From Cordylochernes scorpioides (taxonomy: Eukaryota; Arthropoda; Arachnida; Pseudoscorpiones; Chernetidae): DNA of 64,000 nt. The position numbers and the translations under genes were made by a program. Location of the stretch: assembly GCA_030710605.1 (NCBI GenBank), contig CP092879.1, forward strand, positions 79,957,853 to 80,021,852, in the 5' to 3' direction. Below the pieces are notes generated by a model. It was not told the DNA's origin. It saw only the letters and a program-made list of their open reading frames with translations, and did not search any database. Below are positions 1 through 12,467 of the stretch, one piece after another (the first letter of the stretch is position 1; every line of letters begins with the position of its first letter).

Positions 1-1169
1 GATTTAAACAAGATAAGAGGCAGCCTTGTGTCTTAAAAACTTTCAGTGGAAGCAGATGCCACTGCAAATATTCAGGTCTAATAATTTCCAAATTTGAAGT
101 CATGCATGACGGGTTAGCACGGGATTGACGCCTGGACGGGCTTTTCACTGGGATTAATCGAGCTTGCGAAAGAACTAGAAGAAGTGTGACATGTCACGCC
201 ACTGTACTAAGATAATAATTGAGAAGATTTATGTTGAGCCAACTGAAATTAGTAAAGAATTAAGAGATTAAGGTCTTATTCTTTGAGTTTTACACTAATT
301 TCAATTACGCGATATGGACGGCGTTATAAGTTGGGTGGAAATGGTTCGGCCGCAATGGGATGGTCTCCTGGAGGTGGTACGATCAAATACTTACTTATTG
401 AATGCCGGGCGGGATCGCATGGAGCATTAAATGACATCGAGAAATGCTTAAAGAAATACCCTAGAAGATTGGGGATCGACAAATGACGACATGGAAAATG
501 CTCAACATTGTACATTGGCAGCAAAATGATATCTTGCTATTGTATGGACGACCACTCCTTCCTGAAATGTGCAACGGATGTTAGTCCCAGAATTAGGTCC
601 TTTGAGGCGACACTTTCCTTTGCAGATGACATAAAGACGCATGACAAAACAGCACATGAGCATTTAAACTAGCTTCAATTCCTGCCATTAATTAATTTAG
701 TTGACCAATAGCTATAGAACCGCTGGAGACCTCCATACCCTGTGTGAATATTTTAGTGAGAAATGAGCGATTCAATTCTATGAGCCATGAGGTATCCTGT
801 AAGATCAGAGATGTACCCCATTCAATTTTTTTTTATAGTAGCCAGTGCGAGATATTTCCAGAATGTTTTTTTTTTTTTTTAACTGTCATATAATTCGGAA
901 ACTAGAAAACTACACCATTTTAATACAGTTTACGTTCAGCACCCATGTGGACTCAATATGACCATTGAATAAAAAAATCGAAGACTAATGAGCGAGCCAA
1001 CCTAAAGAGAACGAGTTTAATAGGCTTACAATCAATAGTTGAAGCAAACTATTCGCACAAATTTGTTATGTTCTCTCTCTAAATGATCTATGACATTATA
1101 GGTTTTCTTAACAAGGTAACTACCCCGCCGAGTGTATATGGAGTTATAAAGCTTAAGGGTCATAGGCTG

Positions 1170-2440
1170 TTGGAATAGAGTAGTTCAAAATTAAGAGTGA
1201 TAATAGATCGGGATCCAGATCCCGATGACGGGTTTCGAAGAGACTTCAGAGGGATGAAAGAGGTGTTGAAAGTAATGGAAGGGCGATGAAATATGAAGAA
1301 AAAGGCGTTGAACTGTGTTATAAGGTGATGAATAAGAGATGAAATGTGTTGAAGGCGTTGAAGAGAGATGCGATGGAAGTAAGTTGAAAGGCGTTGAGGA
1401 TGATGAAGGATGATGCAAGAGTGAGAAAGCGTTGAATGTTGATGAGGAAGAGATAGAAAGATGCAGAAAGATATTGAAAGAGAAAGAATTGAAAAAAAAA
1501 ATTGGATAAAGGGTTTTGTAAATAGTAGATGAAGATTGATGGAAGAAAGTACATTTAATGTATAAAGCGTAGCTGTCGACCGCAATATCGCCTCGATAGA
1601 ACTATTTCTTTTAAAATAAGACATATTATGCACTGGGGGTTTGTGTAAGCTGAATTACATAAGTTTCGGCAACAGTATACACTATTTAATATAGATAGGT
1701 CTTTATTAATTACAATATTAGGTTATATATTAAATAGCAAATATGTCTTAGTGTTATGGTGAACTTTAAACAGTTTGCAGTTTTTTTTTTTTAAACATGT
1801 GTTCTAGTGCTAAGTGTTGAAAGGAGCTTTAACACCATGTTTCAGGGTTTGTGTGTTATTTGTCTCAACCTTGTCTTTGTGCAGAATACCGTCTCACAAC
1901 CTTACTGTAGTGTTTGTTGCCATCTTTAAAGATCTTCACAATTTGTTTTAATATTAGTGTGTCATTTAGAGAAAATTGTCACAACCTTATCCTTGTATAG
2001 AACACCGTTTTTACACCGTTTTATTTAATAAGTTATATGAGAGATTTTAGATATAGTATAAGAATTACTATTTACATGAGCCAAATCGACCCAACAGTTA
2101 GAGCAAGAGGGGGGAACTCAGATATTTCCTCCTTTCACGTGACGCGACTGTTCACCCCGACTGGTCGTGCCAGATAAGAGGGAATACCAGGAAACTCTGT
2201 CCTCCTTGCACTTCGGGTTTTGTGATAGGGCTCCATGCTCGCTACAAGGACTACATCTTGGGTTTTCGTGTTCTCCTAGTGTAGAATTGGCTCAGCCTCA
2301 TTTTTAGTATAGTATATAATTAAGAGTTGTCTCACAACCTTGTTTTAATATGACACACCGTTTTGAAGAGCTTGTACAACCTGTCAGGATATGATTTAGG
2401 AAAATTTTAGTTTCTTTTTATTGTTATGTTACAATTTTAT
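1170..2440. other. Block unique to copy A, with purine-rich degenerate repeat
   Basis: Between the shared flanks of copies A and B this block replaces the pol region that copy B keeps. Positions 1200-1560 are almost purely purine on the plus strand, built from irregular GATGAAG and GTTGAA words; the minus-strand frames there are a by-product of that composition. From about 1850 to 2370 a motif of roughly 35 bp (CTCACAACCTT ... ACACCGTTTT) recurs three times in diverged form. No gene was recognised. Confidence 0.5.
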
Positions 2441-2586
2441 CCAACAAGGGGTGACAACCAGAGCGAACTCAGAAGTAATGAGACGAGAGGAAGTTGACAG
2501 AGTTAGTGTGAACAGTTTAACTTTACGCAGGTCTACAAGGGTGAAAAGGCCCACACAGTGTAAATTCTGCTTAGACTGTCGCCTCT
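2440..2586 (+). pseudogene. Gypsy pol C-terminal tail fragment
   Basis: The reading frame here encodes the last ~48 residues found at the end of the intact-looking frame at 54577-54720, including an RRSTRVKRP stretch and a Cys-x2-Cys pair near the stop. The upstream GPY/F-like domain is missing in this copy. It is a fragment with no function expected. Confidence 0.6.
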
Positions 2587-5500
2587 AACTAGGATTTTGG
2601 AGTGTGTACGGAGAATCAGCTCGATAGAATGAGAAGTTTAGAGATTTCAACCTTTTTTTTTTTAAACCTTTTTTTTTTTTAAAGTAGGACTTCATTAGGA
2701 TTCCTTTTTTTTTTTTACAAACTATTTCTTGTTAAAACCCGAGTTTCAAAGACCAATGAGAATAATGTATACCATTGTGAATTAACTATTTAGTGTAAAT
2801 CTGAAATTTTAGTTATTATCAGGAGTAATAGGTGAAGGAAGGTGTAGGAAATCACAACTTAGAGGGGGGCTATGTCTAAAACAACAAACCTAATAGGCAT
2901 CCTATGGCTTGTGTTGGGTAATTCAGAAACCCTATAATCCCTGGCCTTCAGGTAGTAGCTTTGAAATAGGTTTCTAATGAGGACATGAAAGGTCAATCTT
3001 TCAGAGTAAAGTTGTGAAGTATAGGGACCCTAAGCCAGGGGTAGAAGTTAAGTAGGCCCAGACCGTAGTCGATCCTCGGAAAGCACTTGAGAATGTTAGT
3101 GTTGGGTAGTGAATCGTAAACCCTATAAATCCATCTTTCAATAGAGTGTTGAGGTCGGACTACTGCAAAGGGGGCAGACGCACGAGGAAGTAAGAAGAAA
3201 GTGACTTCACCCACGGTGGCTAGGGGAATGACTCAATTCCGCTTTTATGAGGTGTCACGTTTAATGGTCCTTTATTCACCATTATAATTTGTGTGTGTCT
3301 TTATAGAATTGTCGTGAAAAGTCGCTTAGTGTCAAGGCAAGGGCAGTTTTTGAAGTTACACTGATTCTTTTTTTTTTTTGGTAGGTTAGCTTCCAGATTA
3401 TTTAGAATTGTTAACAATTATTGTTAACAATCATTTATCGAGTATAAAGTGTTAGTATATATAGAGCTTGTACAGAGGCATTTTCTTTGAGTAACCTAGG
3501 GCTTTAGTTCCCAATTTGATCTAATTAGAAAACTTTATTTGATTTCACATTAGTCCTGGAATTTAGAAATTGTTAGGGTTTATTTGATAGAGATTATTAA
3601 GTGTTTTGGCATTTATAGCAATTTTTAACTTTAGTTTGTATGCAAGCCGTGAATGAAGGGGGGGAGGGTGTATGAATGGATTGGCTTAATGAATGTGTAA
3701 GAAGGTTAAAAACTAGTATACTGTTAGACCAAAATTATTTTAGAGTAGTGTTAGGGAATTTAATAGGTTCAATTTTCAATTTTGATTTCTTTATTTGTTA
3801 AGAACGATAGCCTCACAGGACTGTAAAAACTCTATTGTTAGGAAAATATTCGCTCCATTTTTGTTAGGTCTCCTTTTGGAGGAGTATAAATTTTTTTTAA
3901 TTTCTATTACTAGGGTAATAAAGTACTCTTTGTTATTTATATCAACTTGAATTTTAAGAGTCGTAGATAATGATCATATCTCGATTCCCAGACTGGAAGG
4001 TTGTGGGAGGTTATGATCAGACCAGAAAACCCACAAAACTTCTCCTCATTAGAGGAAACGAAGAGGTATAGATTGAATTTTATGCAGGATGGGGGATTTG
4101 TTTTAGCCATGCCGTATAACCTGGGGTATAACGGCGCGACCTTGGGTAACCGATCTGACACCGTAGTTTCGACGCTTTTAGCGTGGCTGGAGTGAGGGTG
4201 TTCTAGACGGGAGGTCCTGTAAGATTGGCATGTAGGCAGAGATTGCCCAGTTATTCTAGACGAAGTAGTTTCCGTCTATTGAATTTTTTTTGGTACCAGT
4301 TTGATCCCCCATAGCTAGCGGAAGTTTCTTCTAATAAAGGATTCGCCCTGCCATACGTTTTGTTGGAATGAATTCGAGCATAAGACCGATTCGAGAGGCA
4401 GAATAAGTAATTATTAGGACCTTCAACGAGTTTAAACTCGTTTCATGATAGGATAAGATTTTAAAGTATTAGTTAACTATAAGGACCGCGAACGAGACGC
4501 CAGAACGAGCCAATGAGTAAAAATTTTAGAAGTGTTGTATTGAGGACAGTAGAATTAAGAGCAGTTATACAGGGAGTAGAATTCTGAAGGAATTTGTAAA
4601 AGAACCAAAATTTCAGATTGATAAAATTCAAATTTATAAGATGTAGATTTGTAGGATTCAGGTCAATGAATAGAGGGTATATTAGTAGATGAAAGTAATA
4701 TGAATTTCTTGGAAGGGGGAGGTAGCTGAACTGTACACACCCCAGAGACAAGGTAAACGGAGTCACAAACAAAATAGTAGAAATTGATTAGTCGCTCTGC
4801 CAAAACAGAAAAATTCTCTTCATACGGTTGTCACCCTAGATTTAAATGGACTGTGTAGTTTAATAGAGGTCTGGGCTATGCTCCATTTGACCAAGATTCT
4901 AAATGACGTTCCCATCTGGGTTGAGAGAGTATTGGAATTTGAGGAATCTAACACACAAGAGAGAACCCACCCTCCAGTAGGATCGGGATAGACGAATATT
5001 ACCCAGTGACCAACTCGTGATTCCAGACTGGATAAGATTGAAACTTAACTGAGATACTAAACCTTGAACCTTCATCGCACAAATATACATTATGTTTACA
5101 TTTTCTTTTTCAATATGTTATTATTTTTATATCATATATATTATATTATAGTCATATACTATTCATTTCAACAATTTTATTTTGACATTCATGATATTAA
5201 TATTTATATTAAATATTTAATTATATATATTTTGTCACCATATATAATCTTGTAGTAGTTTTCTTTTGTCATCTATCATGGGATGATTTTTATCACTTAT
5301 ATCTTAACATATTTAATCACTATCTACATGATAGGTTTTTACTTCAATATATATGTTATACTCATCATATAACATGGAAGGATTCATTTTATCATTACAT
5401 ATTTCGTGCCTTATTTAATGATTACTTACATAATTTGTTTTCTGTAATTTTTATTTAGCAAAAGTCATCATGTCATAGGCTAATCATTATATACCAAGAT

Positions 5501-5716
5501 ATTTCTTTCAGCTAACTATAATTATCCTTTCCTTTGATTGTATATATATATAACTATACCACACGAATGTCTTGATTGGTACGAAAATAAAGATGCTGGC
5601 ATGTTTTAGGAGTTGGACTAGTCAGTTATTTCTAAACGACTTCTTGGCGCCCAATTTTTTATATATAATATGTAATAGGGAAATGTCCTAACTGTATTGT
5701 TAGCAGAAAGAAGGTA

Positions 5717-6177
5717 GCAATGAATCCAGTACCCCAAGAGGCAAGGATGGGGTTGAGAGGACTTACCACTAGGAAGGCCTACTCCTCAAGACCAAAGAAG
5801 AAAGTGGAAGGGTGGTATATATACCCATGAATGGTAAGACAGATGACCTTGCTTACTTCCATACATATGATATGACTGTCCCCAATAACCTATTTTGATA
5901 ACAGTGTTCTGACAGAATAATAGCACATAAAAACCCCTTTGCCAGGATGCGCAATGCCCACTAATGTTCGGAATAATAAACATCTAGAATGGCATACCAT
6001 CATTTTGACTAGTCTTACCTTCCCTATAGGTTTCGGTACATCTGGCTTCACCTAGTAATGGAAAATGCATTTTGCTAGAAATGGGCCTGCTTTCATAGTA
6101 ACTGATGAAAGGCAGATGAATAATGAATAGCACAAACGCATTTGTCCATTACTTGGCAGGGGGAGGATTGTTGGGGC
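5717..6177. other. Intergenic, no gene seen
   Basis: This stretch lies between the end of gypsy copy A and the first U repeat. Short frames here have no recognisable protein similarity. It is not part of the A/B duplication. Confidence 0.5.
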
Positions 6178-7672
6178 ACGTTTTTGTAACCATACCCCAA
6201 CAGAAGGCGTATGTATAATCAAATCAAATGGATACATGGCTTCCCTCCCACATAGACTTACAGACCATTCTTTTTGCCCAGAAACCTAGACAACAGATGA
6301 CACCAGACTTCCATGCCGAAAGCTGATGCCTGGTAAAGAAGAAGACATCCAGAGACATCCGAGCTGGAAACTGTTGTTTCATATGTACATATATTCCCCT
6401 CACCAAAAATTTAGGTAAAGGTGACCAGAAAAAAAAAAAAGGAGAAAAATGGAGAAGGAAGATCTCTAAAGACTGAAACTTATAAAATATCCTTCCAGAG
6501 AAAGGAAAGCATCACATTACAGTCCAGGTAAAAAGGGCCTGGGTCAATTTTAGCCAAGACGGGGGGGCGATATATATACCATCCCGAGAAAAAGGGAGGA
6601 TTGTATTTCAACCCATGTGGAAAGGAGGGGGGGGGCTGGAGTCTGAAATCTTACACTACCGCCGGGGTTGTTTCTCTCTTTAGATTTTTTTTTTGTTTTG
6701 GTAATACTATAGGTTCTATTTTGATGAGGCCTGGGGCGTCTATGAAATTGATACTGGAGCCGTTGGCCATTTTGATTGGTGTTGCTTTCGGCGAATGAAA
6801 ATGGAGAGAGAGATGATATAAAAGAAGGTTCTCTGCCAAAAGGCAGGATTCGATCGGAGTCGCTCAGTGAGAAGGACGATTTTTAGTCGGGCCTGAGACG
6901 TAGAGGAGACCAGACCTTGCCGCCACTTTCGAGAAAAGGTAAGCCATTTGTCATTATGACTTAGCGCCTTCCCCCCCTTTTTTGTGTAGTAGCCAACCTA
7001 GATTTCGCATGAGCCCTAAAGGGCTATAAAGTAACTTCAGGTCACCTCTATCTAAATTTTACTATGTACATAGCATATCTCGTCAGTATAGACATGTTCC
7101 CAAATTTTAAGATATTTAAATAAATATCTAGAGAAATTTTCTTGTTTCCTCTGTTACCTATTTCATACATAATTTGCCTTATGGTGCTATTCCCACTGTT
7201 TAAATGAAATGTTGTATGTTTCTTACCTATTTGAAGGGAATGTTACTAATAATCAAGTCTCCCATAAATTACCGGCCACATACATTGCCGCGAGTGTCTG
7301 TGTTTCAGTGTTTTATAGATTGCCCAATTTAATAACGATTTCATGGGTTGTCTGATGAAATTGTATAATAGTGTCGCGGCTGTTTCCATCTTTAGACCAT
7401 TGTTCTGACAAAATTATATGCTCGAACCTTGTTTTAGCTCAACCCTTAATCAATTACAGAGTTTTTTTTTCCTGTGAATGTGATGATGTAAAGACATATG
7501 CCGATAGTGCATCACTGACAGCTGTGCTGCTATTATACAACATCAAGGTCTTCCTGCGGGTTATATACATGGGGTTGTTGGCCTAATTTGCTATATATAT
7601 ATATATACTTAAGTAAGGAAACTTTTAATAAGTCACATTGTGTATCCTCCCTTTTCAACTATCCAAACCGGG
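6178..7672 (+). repeat. Repeat U, copy 1 (3'-truncated)
   Basis: Begins GTTGGGGCACG followed within 30 bp by the complement CCCCAAC. It matches copy 3 at 49612 onward and, inverted, copy 2 at 7860-9893. Similarity to the others stops at CCGGGAAC near 7672. Together copies 1 and 2 form a very large inverted repeat (arms about 1.5 kb, spacer about 0.7 kb). Short shared frames (for example 6224-6406 on the minus strand) are not convincingly coding. A strong splice-donor-like AAAAGGTAAGC near 6935-6945 is conserved in all copies. Confidence 0.7.
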
Positions 7673-7859
7673 AACCCATCACATATAACACAATAAATCC
7701 TAGTACCAGCTAATAATATCAACAATAATATAAGTAACTTATATGTAATAGCCAATAACTATTATAAAACTACTTAAATAATAGAATTTCTAACCTATAA
7801 GATAATTCATAGAATATAGCAAACAATAGTAGAATATGTGTAATACCTTAATAAAAAAA

Positions 7860-9893
7860 AATATGTCTTAAGAAAACAAATAATATGCAAAACTTTCTAA
7901 TGTATATATATATATGTACATAGAATCATAATAGTTTTAGCATCAGGCGACGTTATATTTTCTTGATATATTGTATATGTTTCTCCTGTAGAAGGGCGGA
8001 CAAGCTCGAAAGCTCGAGAAGACCAGAATAAAAGATACTCATCCCCATAGACGTTTTACTTTGATATCAGAAATCAATGATAATATTAAGGTTTTGCCAC
8101 AAACAATGTGAATCGTAAAAGACAGCGGCGAGAGATGCGGTATACACCGCCTCAACATAACTTTCATTGCCTGATAAAATGCCAGTGAAACGGAAAGCAT
8201 AAATTAAAATTCACGATTTATAATAGACTGTTAATCTCAGGATGCGTGGACTACTTCACCAATACTTAAAAATAGTATGGCTTTTCATTAGGTATATATT
8301 TCTAAAGTATAGGGGAAGAAACATATACTAAATTCGAGCCCCGCGGCGGGCGACATTGTTGAGTTCCCGGTTTTGGATAGTTGAAAAGGGAGGGTACACG
8401 ATGTGACTTATTAAAAGTTTCCTTACTTAAGTATATATATATATAGCAATTTAGGCCAACAACCCCATGTATATAACCCGCAGCAAGACCTTAATGTTGT
8501 ATAATAGCAGCACAGCTGTCAGTGATGCACTATCGGCATATGTCTTTACATCATCACATGTAATGCAATTTGTGCAAACAGGATAAATAAAATAAATAAA
8601 AAAGAAAAGGGGGGAAAAACTCCGTAATTGATTAAGAGTTGAGCTAAAGCAAGGATCGAGCATATAATATTGTCAGAACAATGGTCTAAAGATGGAAACA
8701 GCCGCGACACTATTATACAATTTCATCAGACAACCCATGAAATCGTTATTAAATTGGGCAATCTATAAAACACTGAAACACAGACACTCGCGGCAATGTA
8801 TGTGGCCGGTAATTTATGGGAGACTTGATTATTAGTAACATTCCCTTCAAATAGGTAAGAAACATACAACATTTCATTTAAACAGTGGGAATAACACCAT
8901 AAGGCAAATTATGTATGAAATAGGTAACAGAGGAAACAAGAAAATTTCTCTAGATATTTATTTAAATATCTTAAAATTTGGGAACATGTCTATACTGACG
9001 AGATATGCTATTTACATAGTAAAATTTAGATAGAGGTGACCTGAAGTTACTTTATAGCCCTTTAGGGCCCATGCGAAATCTAGGTTGTCTACTACACAAA
9101 AGGGGGGTTGGGGGAAGGCGCTAAGTCATAATGACAAATGGCTTACCTTTTCTCGAAAGTGCCGGCAAAGGTTTGGTCTCCTGTCTGCAGACTGTCCTTT
9201 CACTGAGCGACTCCGATCGAATCTCCTGCCTTTTCGCAAAGAACCTTCTTTTATTCATCTCTCTCTCCATTTTCATTCGCCGAAAGAAACACCAATCAAA
9301 ATGGCCAACGGCTCCAGTATCAATTTCATAGACGCCCCAGGCCTCATCAAAATAGAACATATAGTATTACCAAAACAAAAAAAAATCTAAAGAGAGCAAC
9401 AGCTACGGCGATAGTGTAAAATTTCAGACGCCAGCCCCCCCCTTCCACATGGATTGAAAAACCATCCTCCCTTTTTCTCGGGACGATATATATATATCGC
9501 CCCCCTCCGTCTTAGCTATAAATCGACACAGGCCCCTTTTCACTTGAACTGTAATATAACGCTTTCCTTTCTCGGGAAGGATATTTTATAAGGTTCAGTC
9601 CTTTAGAGATCTTCCTTCTCCATTTTTTTTTTTCTGGTCACCTTTACCTAAATTTTTGGTGAGGGAAATATATGTACATATGAAACAACAGTTTCCAGCT
9701 CGGATGTCTCTGGATGTCTTCTTCTTTACCAGGCATCAGCTTTCGGCATGGAAGTCTGGTGTCACCAAGTGTCTAAGTTTCTGGGCAAAAAAAATGGTCT
9801 GTAAGTCTATGTGGGAGGGAAGCCATGTATCCATTTGATTTGATTATACATACGCCTTCTGTTGGGGTATGGTTACAAAAACGTGCCCCAACA
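7860..9893 (-). repeat. Repeat U, copy 2 (full length, inverted)
   Basis: This is the inverted, near full-length version of the repeat at 49612-51362. The minus strand runs from the TGTTGGGG end at 9893 to the CTTAAGACAT-like end near 7860. It includes the ~500 bp (7860-8355) absent from copy 1: GC-rich words such as GCCGCGGGGC, and an AT dinucleotide run. No protein of known family was recognised. It could be an LTR or a non-autonomous element; a gag-like fragment follows it at 9959. Confidence 0.7.
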
Positions 9894-9958
9894 AATCCAC
9901 CAATCCAATCCCAACTTCCAGTTGACAGCACTGTTGTTTATGTTGTTCTTGTGTCTAT

Positions 9959-10147
9959 GACAAACTGAAAGTTGCCATTTTATTAAATTTTATTGGCGAA
10001 GAAGCCTTGGAAGTTTTCAACACATTTCATTTAAAAGAAGATGAAGCAGAAAATTTCGATCTTGTAATAAACAACAAGCACCTTCGCTATCACAACTACC
10101 ACAGAGCAAACGGAGAATCGGCAATATTCTCCACATATATAAAGTAA
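9959..10147 (+). pseudogene. Gypsy-like gag fragment
   Basis: A 62-codon open frame reads KVAILLNFIGEEALEVFNTF, followed by an acidic stretch. This is the pattern of the conserved gag segment (LL..IG.EALEVYNTF) seen in many Ty3/gypsy elements of invertebrates. It has no start codon in context and ends at TAA 10145-10147, so it is a fragment. It lies directly beside the U repeat, which might therefore be related to a retrotransposon terminus. Confidence 0.55.
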
Positions 10148-10680
10148 TTATTGAATATAAAAATATATAAATTCATATAATGAATATAAGAAGTACAAAA
10201 GTCAAATTTCTTTCTACAAGTGTGAAGTACATCTTACATGGAAACCATTTATCCACAGTGATTATCCGCTCCAGGAACCTGGGTTATAAATATCTTCTAC
10301 ACAACATGTACTATAGTGATAGGAAGAAATAGGATGAGTTATAACAATCAGAGAGAGAGGTTGTATTATTTATTATTTTATCGTCTTAATATTTTATAAG
10401 TTAAAATCAACAGATGGGTTCACTCTGATGTAAACATGTCATAGATTGATGATGTATCAATTAATAGACAGATCCCCAGTCAGTTCAAATGATAATTTCT
10501 AAGAATAGCTATATAGAAATGTGAATTTATTTATACAACATAGTTACTTGAGTATCTATATATACATATATTATAATTAAATAACACAGCAATAGTTTAT
10601 TTAACAGATATTCCATATAGGTTTATATATTACAATACATTTTTATATATAGTTATAAATATATGTTGTGTAAATTTGTA
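10148..10680. other. AT-rich stretch, no gene seen
   Basis: Mostly A/T with short TATA-type runs. No frame longer than chance and no repeat family was recognised. Confidence 0.5.
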
Positions 10681-10689
10681 ATCTACCCA

Positions 10690-11360
10690 TTGTGCCATGC
10701 CATCTTTCTAACCTTTACATTAAGGAACCTCCTCCTAAAGCTGAGTTTGATTAGTGTCCATTTGTAATCCTAGAATTTTATGTTTTAATAAGAGCCATTC
10801 AACCGTTTAATTATAAAGATTGCATTCAGCTGAGTTTCCCTTTCACGCTCCAACAGCAGCAATGATTCCAGAGTCCAGAGATGATCAGGTCCAGAGTCCA
10901 TATCTCGAGGGGAAAGCTGGAGGTCTCCATCAGTTAAGCGTCCACTTCGAGAAGCAGCATTGGTCCAACGTCCCAGAGATGATCAGGTCCAGACTCCAGA
11001 TATTGAGAGGAAAGTTGCAGGAATTGCTCAGTTGGTTTGCAGTTGAGCGTCCACTTGAACATATTAGTTAAGATTGCAGGGGTGGTGATGTCCATTTATA
11101 AAATCCGGCCATTAAGGCACATGGGCCAACAGGCCACGTTCAAGGCCACACAGCCAATAGAGTACACGGCAGTCACCCATAGCCATTATAGGCAAAATAA
11201 TTCTAAGCCCGTAAGGCAAATTTAAAGACACCACCACCCAGAAGGACTGCCAAAACTCTATGATTGTTGAGACAGGTTACTAAGGCAACAATGAAGTGTT
11301 CAAGAATCCTTTAAAGTGTCCCCATCTGATATAATTCTCAGATAGTCTAATAAATATATG
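10690..11360. repeat. Dispersed repeat, copy 1 (shared with 14190-14850)
   Basis: About 650 bp closely matching 14190-14850. Inside it is an imperfect tandem pair of about 110 bp units, each containing AGAGATGATCAGGTCCAGA and ending in GCGTCCACTT. The most conserved part (11030-11280) includes CAGGGGTGGYGATGTCCA and GCCAACAGGCCACGTTCAAG. No coding function is recognisable. Confidence 0.65.
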
Positions 11361-11499
11361 TGGTAATTTAAGAATTATAAACACCTGTGTAAATACTCAC
11401 CACCTCTTCTTACACCCCCTACTCTAATATGGACTTTTAATCATTGTACCCAATCCTCCTTTAATCAATTTAACTTTGTATGTATCGTTTTTGTGTGTT

Positions 11500-12045
11500 C
11501 AATTAAATAAAGAGGTACATCTAGAGGGAACATAGAAACCAAAAGGGCTTACCCCGCAGACAATGAGGTCAATCGCCTGTCAACGCGGCGCCAATAAAAT
11601 GACGTAACAGGGCTTACCCGCAGCCAAATAAGGTCAACCGTCCCCTCGACGCCAGACGTCCGGTGACGTAAGACTTGAGCATATAAAAAGGGCTTGCCCC
11701 GCAGCAGTCAGTCAGTTCAGTGGATGCAAGATAGCGGATAGCAGACAGATCGTTAGGAAGTCTTTGTGAACGGGGTGGATGGCCCACCGGCCGCAACTTG
11801 GTCTCTGCGTTCTCTCTCTCTGATGCCTCGGATTCCCCTGTGATTCGTCTCTGTGTGCTTTACCACTCACCACCATCACGACTGCGCAATCATCATCTTT
11901 CCCCCAAGACTCAATACAACAGACCAGATCACCGAAATACCACAGCTAAAGAAGAAAGTCGACAGGATTCGACATATATATATACAGCGTATAAAAAGCT
12001 TTAAACAATAAATCTATGGAGAAGTTCCACGTAATACACTGGGGT
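11500..12045 (+). promoter_or_regulatory. LTR-like promoter block with TATA, initiator and poly(A) signal
   Basis: Three spaced copies of GGGCTTRCCCCGCAG-like words (near 11548, 11610 and 11691) flank a CRE/ATF-like TGACGTAA at 11664-11671 and a TATA box at 11682-11690. A TCAGTC initiator-like word at 11708-11713 sits about 27 nt downstream of the TATA box, the usual core-promoter spacing. AATAAA follows at 12007-12012. Promoter and poly(A) signal within 350 bp suggest a solo LTR, but terminal TG/CA ends and target duplications were not confirmed. The 21 bp at 11651-11671 recur at 49591-49611. Confidence 0.4.
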
Positions 12046-12467
12046 GTAGGGGATCAAACTGACTGACTACAGTACATCATGTTTAAAGCCTTGTTCCACA
12101 TAGCCATCTACATACCCTAACGGTTCAAAAATATTTTCCACATATTCTGTACACAATTATTATATTTAAATATTATATTTCACATATACAGGGTGGCCTA
12201 TAAGTCCCGAAAGAGTGAATTTGTTGTATAGCTATTCTGGTTCTCAATTTATTTTTGGTATTTGTTCACCACAATAGGTTTTTTTCATTCGCAAAATCTA
12301 GCTTTAAGGGTATCTATAAAATATTTTTAATTTCTAAAATTTATATATTTTTAACACACTAATGTTAAAAAAATATACATAATCAGTATAAATCTATATG
12401 ACTAGAAATGAGAGAGTGTTAAAGTTACCTACCAGAATCATTATTTATTCCAATCAATTAATATCTA

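Larger units (their letters stand above)
1..5716 (+). mobile_element. Gypsy-type LTR retrotransposon segment, copy A (degenerate)
   Basis: This segment is repeated, with high similarity, at 52764-57943; the left limit is cut by the window edge. The orientation comes from a short remnant of the pol C-terminus (2440-2586) matching the better copy at 54274-54720. A purine tract at 2861-2869 is followed by about 2.8 kb of AT-rich sequence with no long frame, an AATAAA at 5586-5591 and a primer-binding-like TGGCGCCC at 5645-5652. Homology to the other copy ends at 5716. Positions 1170-2440 are not shared with copy B, so the two copies have been rearranged relative to each other. No intact protein is encoded. 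Confidence 0.65.

Noticed and set aside
1160..1633. 157-codon minus-strand frame
   Set aside because: It is Ser/His/Phe-rich low-complexity translation of a purine-rich tract; no family resemblance.
5645..5652. Firm assignment of a tRNA-Lys primer binding site and LTR
   Set aside because: Only eight bases match, and flanking TG/CA termini are missing; kept as a tentative observation only.
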